From: Amycolatopsis jejuensis
GTDB taxonomy: Bacteria > Actinomycetota > Actinomycetes > Mycobacteriales > Pseudonocardiaceae
DNA length: 64,000 nucleotides
Reading direction: 5' to 3'
NCBI RefSeq assembly: GCF_000717335.1
Contig: NZ_JNYZ01000035.1
Span: 27,474-91,473, forward strand
Shown here: positions 1 through 8,454 of the stretch, one piece after another
How the letters are laid out: each line of letters starts with the position of its first letter
Position numbering within the stretch: the first letter of the stretch is position 1
The notes under the pieces: model-generated
What the model was told of the DNA's origin: nothing
The model's database searches: none
Seen by the model: only the letters and a program-made list of their open reading frames with translations
Position numbers and translations under genes: made by a program

Positions 1-37
1 GGTCCCGGACGTCCAGTAACGCGTCCTGTTCAGCCAT
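1..37 (-). CDS. Peptide ABC transporter ATP-binding protein, N-terminal fragment
   Basis: Only the first dozen codons are inside the window (reads MAEQDALLDVRD), which resembles the start of an oligopeptide/dipeptide transporter ATPase. The ATG overlaps the stop of the upstream permease in an ATGGCTGA arrangement, so it is translationally coupled and is the natural next gene of this ABC operon. The Walker motifs lie outside the window, so the function is inferred from position and N-terminal wording only. Confidence 0.6.
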   Translation of the reverse strand, partial: MAEQDALLDVRD

Positions 38-917
38 CGCTCCGCCTCGGGTCGAGCACGTCCTCCAGCGCGTCACCCAGCACCAGGAAGCTGAGGACCG
101 CGACGCTCAGGAACAGTGCGGGGAAAATCAGCAGATGCGGGTGGACCTGGAAATCGCTCTGCGCGTTCGACAGCTGCAACCCCCAGGAGATCGCGGGCTG
201 CTGCAGCCCGACGCCCAGGAACGTCAAGGTCGCCTCCGCCGCGATGACCCCGCCGATGTTCAGCGCGCTCACCACGATCACCGGTGAGATCGCGTTGGGC
301 AGCAAGTGTTTCCGGATCAACCGCCAGTCCCCGGCACCGAGACTCCGCGCGGCGAGGACGTAATCGAGCTCCTTCACCGACAGCACCGACGCCCGCATCA
401 TGCGCGTCAGCGCGGGCCAGGTGAACATCGCGAGCGCGGCCGACACCGTCCACACGCTGTGCGACCGCGACGCCGTGAGCAGCACCAACGCCCCGAGCAG
501 GAACGGAAAACCGAAGAAGATGTCGGAGATCCGGCCGATGATCGCGTCCACCACGCCGAGGTAATATGCCGAAAGGGAGCCGAGCAGCACCGCGACGCAC
601 AGGCCGAACAGGCAGGCCAGCAGGCCGACACTGATCGAGTCGCGGGTGCCGTAGATGACGTTGGCGTACACGTCACAGCCCTGTTTGTCGAAGCCGAACG
701 GATGCCCGGACACCGGCCCGCTCGCGCTCTGCCCTAGATCGCAGGCCCGCGGGTCACCGTTGCCGAACCAGCCCGCGAAGGCTTGCGGGACAACGGAAAT
801 CGCCGCCAGCAGCAGCACGAAGAACAGCGCGAGCAGGAACCCCGGCCGACGCCGCAGCCGGCGCCAGGCGCCGCGGGACGGCGCCGTTTCCTCGGAAGTG
901 ATCAGCAGGTCAGACAA
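30..917 (-). CDS. Dipeptide/oligopeptide ABC transporter permease (DppC type)
   Basis: Inner-membrane permease of a family-5 peptide importer, 295 aa. An N-terminal membrane helix (about residues 27-50) is followed by an extracytoplasmic loop, then five more helices. The ATPase-coupling EAA loop lies at about residues 185-215 (AARSLGAGDWRLIRKHLLPN). The start is TTG at 917: no ATG fits, a GAGGA ribosome site lies 6 nt upstream, and it overlaps the stop of the DppB gene by 8 nt. It pairs with the DppB permease upstream and the ATPase downstream. The substrate is probably peptides, supported by the peptidase in the same operon. Confidence 0.9.
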   Translation of the reverse strand: MSDLLITSEETAPSRGAWRRLRRRPGFLLALFFVLLLAAISVVPQAFAGWFGNGDPRACDLGQSASGPVSGHPFGFDKQGCDVYANVIYGTRDSISVGLLACLFGLCVAVLLGSLSAYYLGVVDAIIGRISDIFFGFPFLLGALVLLTASRSHSVWTVSAALAMFTWPALTRMMRASVLSVKELDYVLAARSLGAGDWRLIRKHLLPNAISPVIVVSALNIGGVIAAEATLTFLGVGLQQPAISWGLQLSNAQSDFQVHPHLLIFPALFLSVAVLSFLVLGDALEDVLDPRRSDG

Positions 918-1836
918 CGCGGATCCTCGGGTCGAGTAGCCCGTAGCCGATGTCCACGAGCAGGTTGAGCAACAGAAAGACCAGTACCAGCACCGTCGCG
1001 ACGCCGACCACCACCGACCCCTGCTGCTGCCGGATCGAGGTGAAGAGCAGCTGGCCGATACCGGGCAGGTTGAACACGCCCTCGACGACCACCGTGCTGG
1101 CGAGCAGGTACCCGAGGTCGAGCGCGACGAACGTCAGCACCGGGATCAGCGCATTGCGCAGCGCATGCCGGACGACCACGCGGAACCACGGCAGGTCTTT
1201 CGCGATCGCGGTCCGGATGAAATCGGCCTGCAACGCCTGGATCATGCTCGACCGCGTGAGCCGGGTGACCGCCGCCGCCCCGACCGCGCCGAGCACCGCC
1301 GCGGGCAGCAGGTAGCTCATCGGCCACCCCTCCTGGTTCCCGGCGATCGGGAAGATCCCGGCTTTCACGCCGAGCAGCAGCTGGGCCGCGAACGCCGCGA
1401 CGAACGCCGGGATCGAGATCAGGCCGACCGACATCAGCAGGATCGTGTGGTCGCCCAGCTTCCGCCGCCGCAGCGCCGCGATGATCCCGAACCCGACGCC
1501 GAACACGATCTCGAACGCCCAGGCCATCGACGCCAGCTGCAAGGTGACCGGCCAGCGGTCGGCCATCAGGTCCAGCACGCTCTCGCCGTAGAAATCGGTG
1601 CCGAAATCGCCCTGCACGACGCCGCCGAGGTACCGGCCGTACTGCTGCCAGAACGGTTCGTCGAGGTGGTACTGGTGGCGGATCGCGGCGAGGGTGTCCG
1701 GGGCCAGCTGCTGGTGCCCGGCGAGGTTGCCGATCGGGTCACCGGGCAGCGTGAACACCGCGAGGTAGATCAGCAGCGTGACCCCCACGAAGACGAGCAC
1801 GAGCTGCAGCCCGCGGCCGATCAGGTAGCGGGCCAT
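910..1836 (-). CDS. Dipeptide/oligopeptide ABC transporter permease (DppB type)
   Basis: First permease subunit of the importer, about 308 aa, with the family N-terminus MARYLIGRGLQLVLV and a helix at residues 9-30. The TLPGDP segment and a C-terminal EAA loop (about 220-240) ending in LNLLVDIGYGLLDPRIR are typical of DppB/OppB. An in-frame GTG at 1863 would add nine residues, but the ATG at 1836 starts 1 nt after the stop of the peptidase gene and gives the usual N-terminus. It forms a heterodimer with the DppC-type subunit. The tight spacing implies one transcript. Confidence 0.9.
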   Translation of the reverse strand: MARYLIGRGLQLVLVFVGVTLLIYLAVFTLPGDPIGNLAGHQQLAPDTLAAIRHQYHLDEPFWQQYGRYLGGVVQGDFGTDFYGESVLDLMADRWPVTLQLASMAWAFEIVFGVGFGIIAALRRRKLGDHTILLMSVGLISIPAFVAAFAAQLLLGVKAGIFPIAGNQEGWPMSYLLPAAVLGAVGAAAVTRLTRSSMIQALQADFIRTAIAKDLPWFRVVVRHALRNALIPVLTFVALDLGYLLASTVVVEGVFNLPGIGQLLFTSIRQQQGSVVVGVATVLVLVFLLLNLLVDIGYGLLDPRIRVV

Positions 1837-1837
1837 G

Positions 1838-3211
1838 TCAGCGCTCCCGGACGTGCACGGCACCGGCCAGGATCGCGCCGAGCTGCACGCCGACCAGCGC
1901 GTTGATCGGCAGGGTCTCAGCCGGGGTGGCGCGGACGGCTTCGGCGCCCCACTCGTCGTAGACCGCGCGCAACCGCCGGTACTGGCCGCGGATGCGCGGG
2001 GTCCCGTTGCCCGCGTTGATCTCGGCTTCCAGCAGCCGCAACGTCATTCCGCCGTACCGCATCCGGTACCCGTGCGCGAGATCGGTTCCGGAGAACACCT
2101 CCGCGACGGTCGCGAGACGGTCGTTGTCGGCCAGCTCCGCGCGCCGCGCCTCCTGCCGGGCGCTTTCCAGGAAGTGCGGCGCGAACTGGCGCATGGCCCG
2201 GAGGAACGGCGAATCGAGCGACAGGTCCGGCCCGGCTTCGGTGAGCACGCTGGTGATCCGCTCGCCGAGATCGGCCAGTACCTCGGACCGGTCACGCAGG
2301 ACCTCCGGGTACGGGATCGAGCTGGACGTCGCGTCTTCGGCGTCCGGGTGGATCCAGTACGGCAGCTCGCTGACCACCGTGAACGTGCCGTACTTCGCCG
2401 CGTACGCCGCACTCGAAGTACCGCTGACCATCCCCTCCTTCGGGTCCAGACCGAGGGAAAGCGCGTACTCGTAATGCTTTTCGACGCCCGTGTCGCCGTA
2501 GATCCCGGTGGCGTACTGCGGGATGAACGGCGCTTCCGGCTCGCCGGACGTGAGCGGGATACCCAGATGCCGCGGGATCGCGTGCAGCATCGGGTACAGC
2601 TCCGGCGCCGGGGCGCTCACGTAGTAGTAGACGCCGCCGATCTCCCCGTTGTGCAGGGTGCACATGAACGCGGGCTGGATCTCGTCGATCAACCGCATCA
2701 GCGCGAGGGTCTCGGGCATCACGCGGTCGAAGTAGAGATCCTTGTACGCCAAGGGAAACGTCCATTCGACCTGTTCGTCGGACGCCGGGCGGAAGAACTC
2801 CCGCCCGTACCCGGCCCGGTCGAGCGTGCAGCTGAACCAGCCTTCGTTGAGCCGCATGCCGTCCGGGTCGACGCAGCCGATGATGTGCCACGTGTACCCG
2901 AGGTCCTCGCGCAGCTGCGCGTCGGCGGCGAGCGTCCGGGCCAGGTGGAGGGTGGTGGGGCTGCCGATCGGCTCGTTCGGATGGACGCCGCCGATCACCA
3001 GCGCGTGCTGGTCACCGGTGCCGATGACGACCTCGTGGATCGGCTCGCCGAGGCGGGACGAGCCGATCCGGCGCCGGCGGACCGTGTCCGGCTCCTGTTC
3101 GGCGAGTGCGGCGAACTCGTCGACGAGCTCGTCCACCGAGGGGAACCGGTCGATCGGCGGGATCGCGGACGCGAGCCCGAGGATGCGGTCCGGCGGCACG
3201 GCCTGAGTCAC
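1838..3211 (-). CDS. M14-family zinc carboxypeptidase-like protein
   Basis: About 457 aa. The metallocarboxypeptidase signature is visible: VIGGVHPNEPIG (His and Glu as zinc ligands, near residue 80), a later LHNGEIGG (third ligand His) and a C-terminal alpha/beta fold. No signal peptide is seen, so it is probably cytoplasmic. The start is GTG at 3211, overlapping the stop of the binding-protein gene as GTGA. Sitting inside a peptide-transporter operon, it probably trims imported peptides or amide-linked substrates; this is inference from context. Some members of this clan are deacylases or deacetylases, so the exact bond cleaved is unknown. Confidence 0.8.
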   Translation of the reverse strand: MTQAVPPDRILGLASAIPPIDRFPSVDELVDEFAALAEQEPDTVRRRRIGSSRLGEPIHEVVIGTGDQHALVIGGVHPNEPIGSPTTLHLARTLAADAQLREDLGYTWHIIGCVDPDGMRLNEGWFSCTLDRAGYGREFFRPASDEQVEWTFPLAYKDLYFDRVMPETLALMRLIDEIQPAFMCTLHNGEIGGVYYYVSAPAPELYPMLHAIPRHLGIPLTSGEPEAPFIPQYATGIYGDTGVEKHYEYALSLGLDPKEGMVSGTSSAAYAAKYGTFTVVSELPYWIHPDAEDATSSSIPYPEVLRDRSEVLADLGERITSVLTEAGPDLSLDSPFLRAMRQFAPHFLESARQEARRAELADNDRLATVAEVFSGTDLAHGYRMRYGGMTLRLLEAEINAGNGTPRIRGQYRRLRAVYDEWGAEAVRATPAETLPINALVGVQLGAILAGAVHVRER

Positions 3212-4815
3212 TTCAGCTTCACCGCCTCGACCGCGGTGTCGATCTGCGCCGGGCGTGCGTGCACGTCGGTGACCCGCTGCGAATACACCACCGGGAACTT
3301 CTCGTAGAACAACGGCACCACCGGGAAGTCGGCGGCAATGGCGCGTTCGGCATCCTGGTATGTGCGCACGCCGTCGGTGGCCGCGGGGGCTGCGTCGCCC
3401 TGGGTGATCAGGTCGGTGACCTTCGGGCTGGAGTAGCCGCCCACCGAGTAGTTGTAGTCCCCTCCTGGCAGGAACAGCTTGTGCAGCGTGTCGGCCGGGC
3501 TCGGGTAGCTCGAACCCCACTTGCCGCGGAACGGGCCGGGCACCTTCTTCTCCTTCACGTCGGTGGCGAAATCGGAGAACCCGACCGTCGGCTTTGCGGT
3601 GACCTCGATGCCGAGGTTCTGCCGGATCTGGTTCGCGATGGACTGCATCGCCTGGTCGTAGCCCGCGCCGCCGGGGTAGGTCAGCGTCATCGGGCCGCCG
3701 GACCACCCGCCTGCTTCGGCGAGCAGCTGCTTGGCCTTGGCCGGGTCGTAGGCGCAGTACTGGCAGGACCGCGTCGACCCGCCGAGCATGCTGGACGAGA
3801 ACAGCGAGTCCGCCGGTTCGTACTGGCCGCCGAAGATCTGCTTGTTGATCGTCGCCCGGTCGATCGCCAGCGAGATCGCCCCGCGGACCCGGACGTCCTG
3901 GTACCGCTTGTCCCACAACGGGAATCCGAGGTACTCGATCGACGGCCCGGCGAGATGCGCGACCCGGTCGCCGAAGTCGTTCTTGATCTGCTGGAACTTG
4001 TCCTGCGGCGCGAGCGCGATGTCGACGTTGCCCGCCTGGGTGTCGGTGTAGGCGGTACCCGGGCTGGTGTACATCCGGAAGGTGATGTTCTCGATCTGCC
4101 CGGGGTTCGGGCCCTTGTACCCGGCGAAACGCTTGAGCCGTACCTCCTGGTTGAGCTTCGCCGGCGCACTCATCTGGTACGGGCCGTCGCCGATCGGATT
4201 GGTCTTGAACGCCGCGAGATCGTTCAGCCCGGCCTTGGGCATCGGGTAGAACGCGCCGTTGCCCTGGCTGAGCTCGAACGGGAACTGGCTGTCCGGCTTG
4301 GTCAACGTGACCTGCAGCGTTTCCTGGTCGACGACCTTGAGGCCGGACAACGTCTTCGCCGTCGGTTCGCCCTTGGCCGGGTGCACGGCGTCGTACCCGG
4401 CGATGTTCGAAAGTTCCCCGGCGGCCACGTAGGCGTTGGGGCCGTAGGCGGTGAGGTTCCAGCCGTCGGCGTAGCTCTGCGCGGTGACCGGCTCGCCGTT
4501 GTGGAACGTCCATCCGGGACGGAACTTGATCGTCCACTGCTTCGCACCGTCGCTGCCGGTGATCGAACTGGCCTGGACGTAGTCGAGACCCCCGTCCGGC
4601 TTGAACGCCACGATCGGCGCGAAGAGCACGCCGAGCTGGGAGAACGCCAGCGCCGTGTTGCCGGGGACCAGGGTGTCGAGCTGGCTGTTGCCGTCGGCGA
4701 CCACGAGCGTGCCGCCTCCTCCGGAAGCACCGGAGGAGCTCCCCGAACAGGCGCTGAGGGTGGTTGCGACGCAGGCGAGCGCGAGCACGCTCACTGCCGT
4801 ACGCAGGGACTTCAT
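3208..4815 (-). CDS. Peptide ABC transporter substrate-binding lipoprotein (family 5)
   Basis: 535 aa extracytoplasmic solute-binding protein. A signal peptide with lipobox LSAC (Cys about residue 23) is followed by a Ser/Gly linker, as in lipid-anchored actinobacterial binding proteins. The SBP_bac_5 pattern appears as KQWTIKFRPGWTFHNGEPVTA at about 88-108 and VRGAISLAIDRATIN at about 300. The ATG at 4815 has AAGGAG 5 nt upstream; an in-frame GTG at 4821 would overlap that ribosome site. It is the first gene of the minus-strand transporter operon. It probably responds to the divergent MarR-type regulator through the palindrome in the shared promoter region. Confidence 0.92.
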   Translation of the reverse strand: MKSLRTAVSVLALACVATTLSACSGSSSGASGGGGTLVVADGNSQLDTLVPGNTALAFSQLGVLFAPIVAFKPDGGLDYVQASSITGSDGAKQWTIKFRPGWTFHNGEPVTAQSYADGWNLTAYGPNAYVAAGELSNIAGYDAVHPAKGEPTAKTLSGLKVVDQETLQVTLTKPDSQFPFELSQGNGAFYPMPKAGLNDLAAFKTNPIGDGPYQMSAPAKLNQEVRLKRFAGYKGPNPGQIENITFRMYTSPGTAYTDTQAGNVDIALAPQDKFQQIKNDFGDRVAHLAGPSIEYLGFPLWDKRYQDVRVRGAISLAIDRATINKQIFGGQYEPADSLFSSSMLGGSTRSCQYCAYDPAKAKQLLAEAGGWSGGPMTLTYPGGAGYDQAMQSIANQIRQNLGIEVTAKPTVGFSDFATDVKEKKVPGPFRGKWGSSYPSPADTLHKLFLPGGDYNYSVGGYSSPKVTDLITQGDAAPAATDGVRTYQDAERAIAADFPVVPLFYEKFPVVYSQRVTDVHARPAQIDTAVEAVKLK

Positions 4816-4947
4816 GGGCACTCCTTGACCATGAGGGCCCCGGGCCGCCGGTTGCCGGCCAGGGGTGGCGCACTCGATCCCCGGGGAGAGCTGGCCGCAG
4901 CAGCGCGGCCGGGGCGATCGATGCCGCTACCGTGCCAGACTTGTCGT

Positions 4948-4969
4948 ATCTTCGGAATATTCTGAAGAT
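4948..4969. promoter_or_regulatory. Palindromic operator in the SBP/MarR divergent promoter
   Basis: A 22-bp near-perfect palindrome with arms ATCTTC and GAAGAT around a GGAATATTCT core, with one mismatched pair. It is strikingly AT-rich for this genome and lies midway between the divergent starts at 4815 (minus) and 5037 (plus). This is the expected place for the MarR-type regulator to control both genes. Confidence 0.65.
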
Positions 4970-5036
4970 TACAATTTCCAAACACTCGGCTATGCTCACG
5001 AGCGGTGACCGCCCCGGAACCGGAAGGATGGACTGC

Positions 5037-5543
5037 ATGCCGCGATCGAGCCGGGAGCCCCGCCATCTCGGCGACGAGGCCCGCCACGAGATCATCGACG
5101 ACATGGGGATGCTCTGGCAGACGCTGGGGATGCCGCGCGCCGAGGGCCGGATCGTCGGCTGCCTCATGCTCAGCAACGCACCGTCGATGTCCAGCGCGGA
5201 GCTGATGGAGGAACTCGGCTCCAGCCCGGCAGGGATCTCCACGGCCACGCGGCGGCTCGTCGACGTTGGCTTCATCAAGCGGGTCACGCAGACCGGGCAG
5301 CGCGGGCACTTCTTCAAGGTCGAGGACGACGTCTGGGGCGCGTTCCTCGCGGGCGAGCGCGCCTATCTCGACAAGCGGGCGGCCTTCGCCGAGTCCGTGC
5401 TGGAAAAGCTGGGCACCGGCGACGAAGGCCCCCGCCGCCGGGTCACCAACATGCGCGACTACATGGCGTGGCTGAGCACCTACCACCGGAAGATGCTCGA
5501 CGACTACGAGAAGTTCAAGCAGGAGCGGGAAGCGAACGGCTGA
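5037..5543 (+). CDS. MarR/GbsR-family transcriptional regulator
   Basis: 168 aa winged-helix regulator. The helix-turn-helix spans about residues 55-85 (SSAELMEELGSSPAGISTATRRL), followed by the wing GFIKRVTQTGQRGHFFKV and a helical C-terminal dimerisation part. The ATG at 5037 follows GGAAGGA by 8 nt; the in-frame ATG at 5028 overlaps that ribosome site. It is divergent from the peptide transporter operon and probably regulates it. The ligand is unknown. Its stop codon abuts the stop of the convergent DUF1963 gene with no spacer. Confidence 0.85.
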   Translation: MPRSSREPRHLGDEARHEIIDDMGMLWQTLGMPRAEGRIVGCLMLSNAPSMSSAELMEELGSSPAGISTATRRLVDVGFIKRVTQTGQRGHFFKVEDDVWGAFLAGERAYLDKRAAFAESVLEKLGTGDEGPRRRVTNMRDYMAWLSTYHRKMLDDYEKFKQEREANG

Positions 5544-6395
5544 TCAGGGGTTCCAGTAGAACGTCGTGTACGCGCGTTCGAACCGCCCGGCGGACAGGTC
5601 GGCCTCCGGGATCGACCAGTGGATCTGCATCCCTTCCCAGCCGCTGATGTCCGGGCTCCAGCTCGCCAGGAGCACCCAGCCCGAGGAGACCGCGCTTTTC
5701 GCCCGGTTACCCGCTTTCTCGGCCTCGGCGGCGAACTCCGCGGCACCGCGCACCGGGTCGCCGCCGGATTCGTCGGTGGCGTACCCGCCGATCTGCAGCG
5801 GGCCGTCGGCGGTGATCTCGCCGCAGGTGTCGAGCCAGACGCCGGCCAGTTCCTCCGAGCGGGGATGCCCTGGCAACGGCCTTTCGTAGGGCGGGTCGGG
5901 GATTTCCACGAATCCGGCGTACGGCAGGGAGACGTCGGCGGCCAGGTGCAGATCGCCCTGCGGGTACGCCTCGGACAGCTCGCGGTACGACGAATCGGGG
6001 CCGTAGAAGTACGGATTCTGCGCGCGTTCCCGGAGTTCCGTGCCGGCCGGGAGGTAGCGCACCGCTCCGTCGGATGCCGGGGTGCCGGGGTCGTCGAAGG
6101 CCGGGAAGGCGAAGAGCAGCAGGTGCCCGTCACGAGGCAGCGGGAGACCGGTGGAGCCCTCCGGAAACGTTGCCAGGTCGAGGGTGGCGACGAGCGGGAA
6201 CCACGGGTCCTCGGCGTCCGGCGGCAGCAGGAGCGGGCCGCCGAACCGGGCCACCACCGGGCCTTCGCCGTGGGTCAGGGTCGCGCATGCGCGGGCTTCG
6301 GAAAGCCAGCGGTCGACGTCGTTCGCGGGGAGATCTCTGCGGAGTGCTTCGTCGCGGAACGGGCTGAGCCGTTCCTTCAGTTCGGTGGGGATCAC
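5544..6395 (-). CDS. DUF1963 (YwqG-like) family protein
   Basis: 283 aa soluble protein with the DUF1963 layout: an N-terminal helical piece, then the beta-rich core FGGPLLLPPDAEDPWFPLVA with a conserved-looking GGxxxLP, and a C-terminal QIHWSIPEADLSAGRF. The family function is not established. In other bacteria such proteins are annotated as predicted cytoplasmic proteins. It stands alone between convergent neighbours, with its own start at 6395, so context says little. Confidence 0.75.
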   Translation of the reverse strand: MIPTELKERLSPFRDEALRRDLPANDVDRWLSEARACATLTHGEGPVVARFGGPLLLPPDAEDPWFPLVATLDLATFPEGSTGLPLPRDGHLLLFAFPAFDDPGTPASDGAVRYLPAGTELRERAQNPYFYGPDSSYRELSEAYPQGDLHLAADVSLPYAGFVEIPDPPYERPLPGHPRSEELAGVWLDTCGEITADGPLQIGGYATDESGGDPVRGAAEFAAEAEKAGNRAKSAVSSGWVLLASWSPDISGWEGMQIHWSIPEADLSAGRFERAYTTFYWNP

Positions 6396-6476
6396 GGCGG
6401 CAAGCTACCGCCGGGGAACGGCAATCGCCCCGCCGATCGTCCGGATGTGCCCGGACGACCGGCAGGTGCGGCAATT

Positions 6477-8294
6477 TCAGGACAGGTGATGCACTTCCGG
6501 CAACCCGTACACCGGGGTGGACACGCCCTCGTAGCGGGCTTTCAGTTGCAGCGCAAGGTACAGCGAGTAGTGCCGTGACTGGTGGAGGTTCCCGCCGTGG
6601 AACCACAGTCCGTCTTGCCGGGTCGGCTTCCACATGTTGCGCTGCTCGCCCTCCCACGGGCCAGGGTCCTTCGTCGTTTCCGAGCCGAGGCCCCAGCATT
6701 TGCCGACCTTGTCCGCGGTTTCCCGGCCAACGAGGTCGGCGACCCAGCCGTTCATCGAGCCGTACCCGGTGGCGTAGACGACCAGGTCGGCGTCCAGTTC
6801 GGTGCCGTCGGCGAGCACGACCGTCTTGGCGGTCAGATGGTCGACCTGGCCGTGTGCGAGCTTGATGCTGCCGTTGGCGACGAGCTCCGAAGCACCGACG
6901 TCGATGTAGTAACCCGAACCGCGGCGGAGGTACTTCATGAAGAGGCCGGACCCGTCGTCGCCCCAGTCGTGCTTGAAGCCGGCCGCTTCGAGCCGGGCGT
7001 AGAAGTCCTTGTCCCGCTCGTGAATTGCCTGGTACACCGGGATCTGGAACTCGGGAAGGACCCGGTACGGGATCGACGCGAAGATCAGGTCGGCCTTCTC
7101 GGTGGTGACCCCGGCGGCCAGCGCGCGTTCGGAGTACAGGTCGCCGAGGCCGAGGTCCATCAGCGAATCGGACTTCACGATGTGCGTGGACGAGCGCTGC
7201 ACCATGGTCACGTCGGCGCCGTGTTCCCACAGCGCGGCGCAGATGTCGTGCGCCGAGTTGTTCGACCCGACGACCACGGCTTTCTTGCCTGCGTACGCGT
7301 CCGGGCCGGGATGCTGCGACGAGTGGTGCTGGTCGCCCTCGAACTCGTCCATTCCGGGGAACGACGGCAGGTTCGGCTTGCCGGACATCCCGGTCGCGAA
7401 CACGACGTGCCGCGGGGTGAGGACGATCTGCTCGCCGTCGCGTTCCACCGCGACGTGCCACTGCTTCGCCTCGTCGTCCCACGACGCGGAGGTGACCGCG
7501 GACCGCGTCCAGTACGGCACCTCCATCAGGCGCGTGTACATCTCCAGCCAGTCGGCGATCTTGTCCTTCGGCGCGAACACCGGCCAGTTCTCCGGGAACG
7601 GCAGGTAGGGCAGGTGGTCGTACCAGACCGGGTCGTGCAGGCAGAGGTTCTTGTACCGCTTGCGCCAGGAGTCGCCGGGCCGGTCGTTGCGTTCCACGAC
7701 CAGCGCCGGTACGCCCAGCTGACGCAGCCGCGCACCGAGCGCGATCCCGCCCTGCCCGCCGCCGATCACGACGACGTACGGCTGCTCGTCGTACCCGAGC
7801 GTCTCTTGCTCCGCGGCGCGTTTCTCCGCCCACGAACGGCGGCCGCGGACCACGCCGTGCTCCACGCCCTTCGGCCGCCGCTCGCGCTGGGCCTCCTCGA
7901 AGCCCTTCAGCTCACGCAGTGTGGTGAGCAGCGTCCAAGCGCCTTCTTCCTTCAGCCGCAGGTGCCCCTTCGCGCGGCCGGTGGCGGTCTCGAACTCGAT
8001 CCACGCCTCGGTGACGCCGTCGGCCTCGGTGGCCGGTTCGGTGGTGCGGAACCCGCGCGGATCGGTCGTCGCCAGGCAGCCGCCGAGCAGGCCCGCGATG
8101 CCGTCGCGGCCCTCGACGGTCTTGATGTTCCAGGTGAAGGAAACCAGGTCACGCCAATAGGAATCGACGGCGAACAGGGCCGCGGCAGCCTCGACGTCGC
8201 GAGCGGCGAGCGCGGCCTCGAACCGCTCCAGCCAGCCCTCGACCCGGGCCTGCGGCGAGTCTGCCGGCGCGATCCGGTCGACCGTCTGTGTCAT
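6477..8294 (-). CDS. NTF2-like/flavin-containing monooxygenase fusion
   Basis: 605 aa. Residues 1 to about 150 resemble a SnoaL/NTF2-like barrel (WLERFEAALAARDVEAAAALF). From about 180 there is a class-B flavoprotein monooxygenase: FAD site VVIGGGQGGIALG, a second Rossmann motif VVVGSNNSAHD for NADPH, and between them an FxGxxxH fingerprint-like FEGDQHHSSQH. It probably oxygenates an organic substrate (N-, S- or Baeyer-Villiger type) with NADPH and O2. The start at 8294 has GGAGGAG about 6 nt upstream. It is divergent from a GAF regulator that probably controls it. The two-domain architecture is not unusual in actinobacteria, but the substrate is unknown. Confidence 0.85.
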   Translation of the reverse strand: MTQTVDRIAPADSPQARVEGWLERFEAALAARDVEAAAALFAVDSYWRDLVSFTWNIKTVEGRDGIAGLLGGCLATTDPRGFRTTEPATEADGVTEAWIEFETATGRAKGHLRLKEEGAWTLLTTLRELKGFEEAQRERRPKGVEHGVVRGRRSWAEKRAAEQETLGYDEQPYVVVIGGGQGGIALGARLRQLGVPALVVERNDRPGDSWRKRYKNLCLHDPVWYDHLPYLPFPENWPVFAPKDKIADWLEMYTRLMEVPYWTRSAVTSASWDDEAKQWHVAVERDGEQIVLTPRHVVFATGMSGKPNLPSFPGMDEFEGDQHHSSQHPGPDAYAGKKAVVVGSNNSAHDICAALWEHGADVTMVQRSSTHIVKSDSLMDLGLGDLYSERALAAGVTTEKADLIFASIPYRVLPEFQIPVYQAIHERDKDFYARLEAAGFKHDWGDDGSGLFMKYLRRGSGYYIDVGASELVANGSIKLAHGQVDHLTAKTVVLADGTELDADLVVYATGYGSMNGWVADLVGRETADKVGKCWGLGSETTKDPGPWEGEQRNMWKPTRQDGLWFHGGNLHQSRHYSLYLALQLKARYEGVSTPVYGLPEVHHLS

Positions 8295-8363
8295 GGCTAC
8301 TCCTCCGACGTCGGTGTCGCGTGTTGTGCCGATCACACTCCTCGCGGCGGCCCCGCAGCAAGG

Positions 8364-8379
8364 GTTGCAGCGAGTTGCA
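8364..8379. promoter_or_regulatory. Direct repeat between monooxygenase and GAF regulator
   Basis: GTTGCA occurs twice with a 10-bp period (8364-8369 and 8374-8379), i.e. one helical turn, in the divergent intergenic region. It is a candidate binding site for the adjacent regulator; the evidence is only the repeat and its position. Confidence 0.3.
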
Positions 8380-8454
8380 CGCGGCTGGTCCATGGCGGCA
8401 TCGGCGCAGGTCACCTATGCTGAAGCGCTGACGCAACGCAGCGGGAGGTGGACT

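Noticed and set aside
1835..3307. Long plus-strand frame opposite the peptidase
   Set aside because: The composition is Arg/Val/Asp-rich shadow coding with no family features, and the minus-strand peptidase explains the region.
1838..5317. A single 1159-residue open frame covering the M14 peptidase and continuing through the binding-protein region
   Set aside because: Only the C-terminal 457 residues match a family. The upstream part is antisense-frame shadow of the binding-protein gene, typical of GC-rich DNA without stops.
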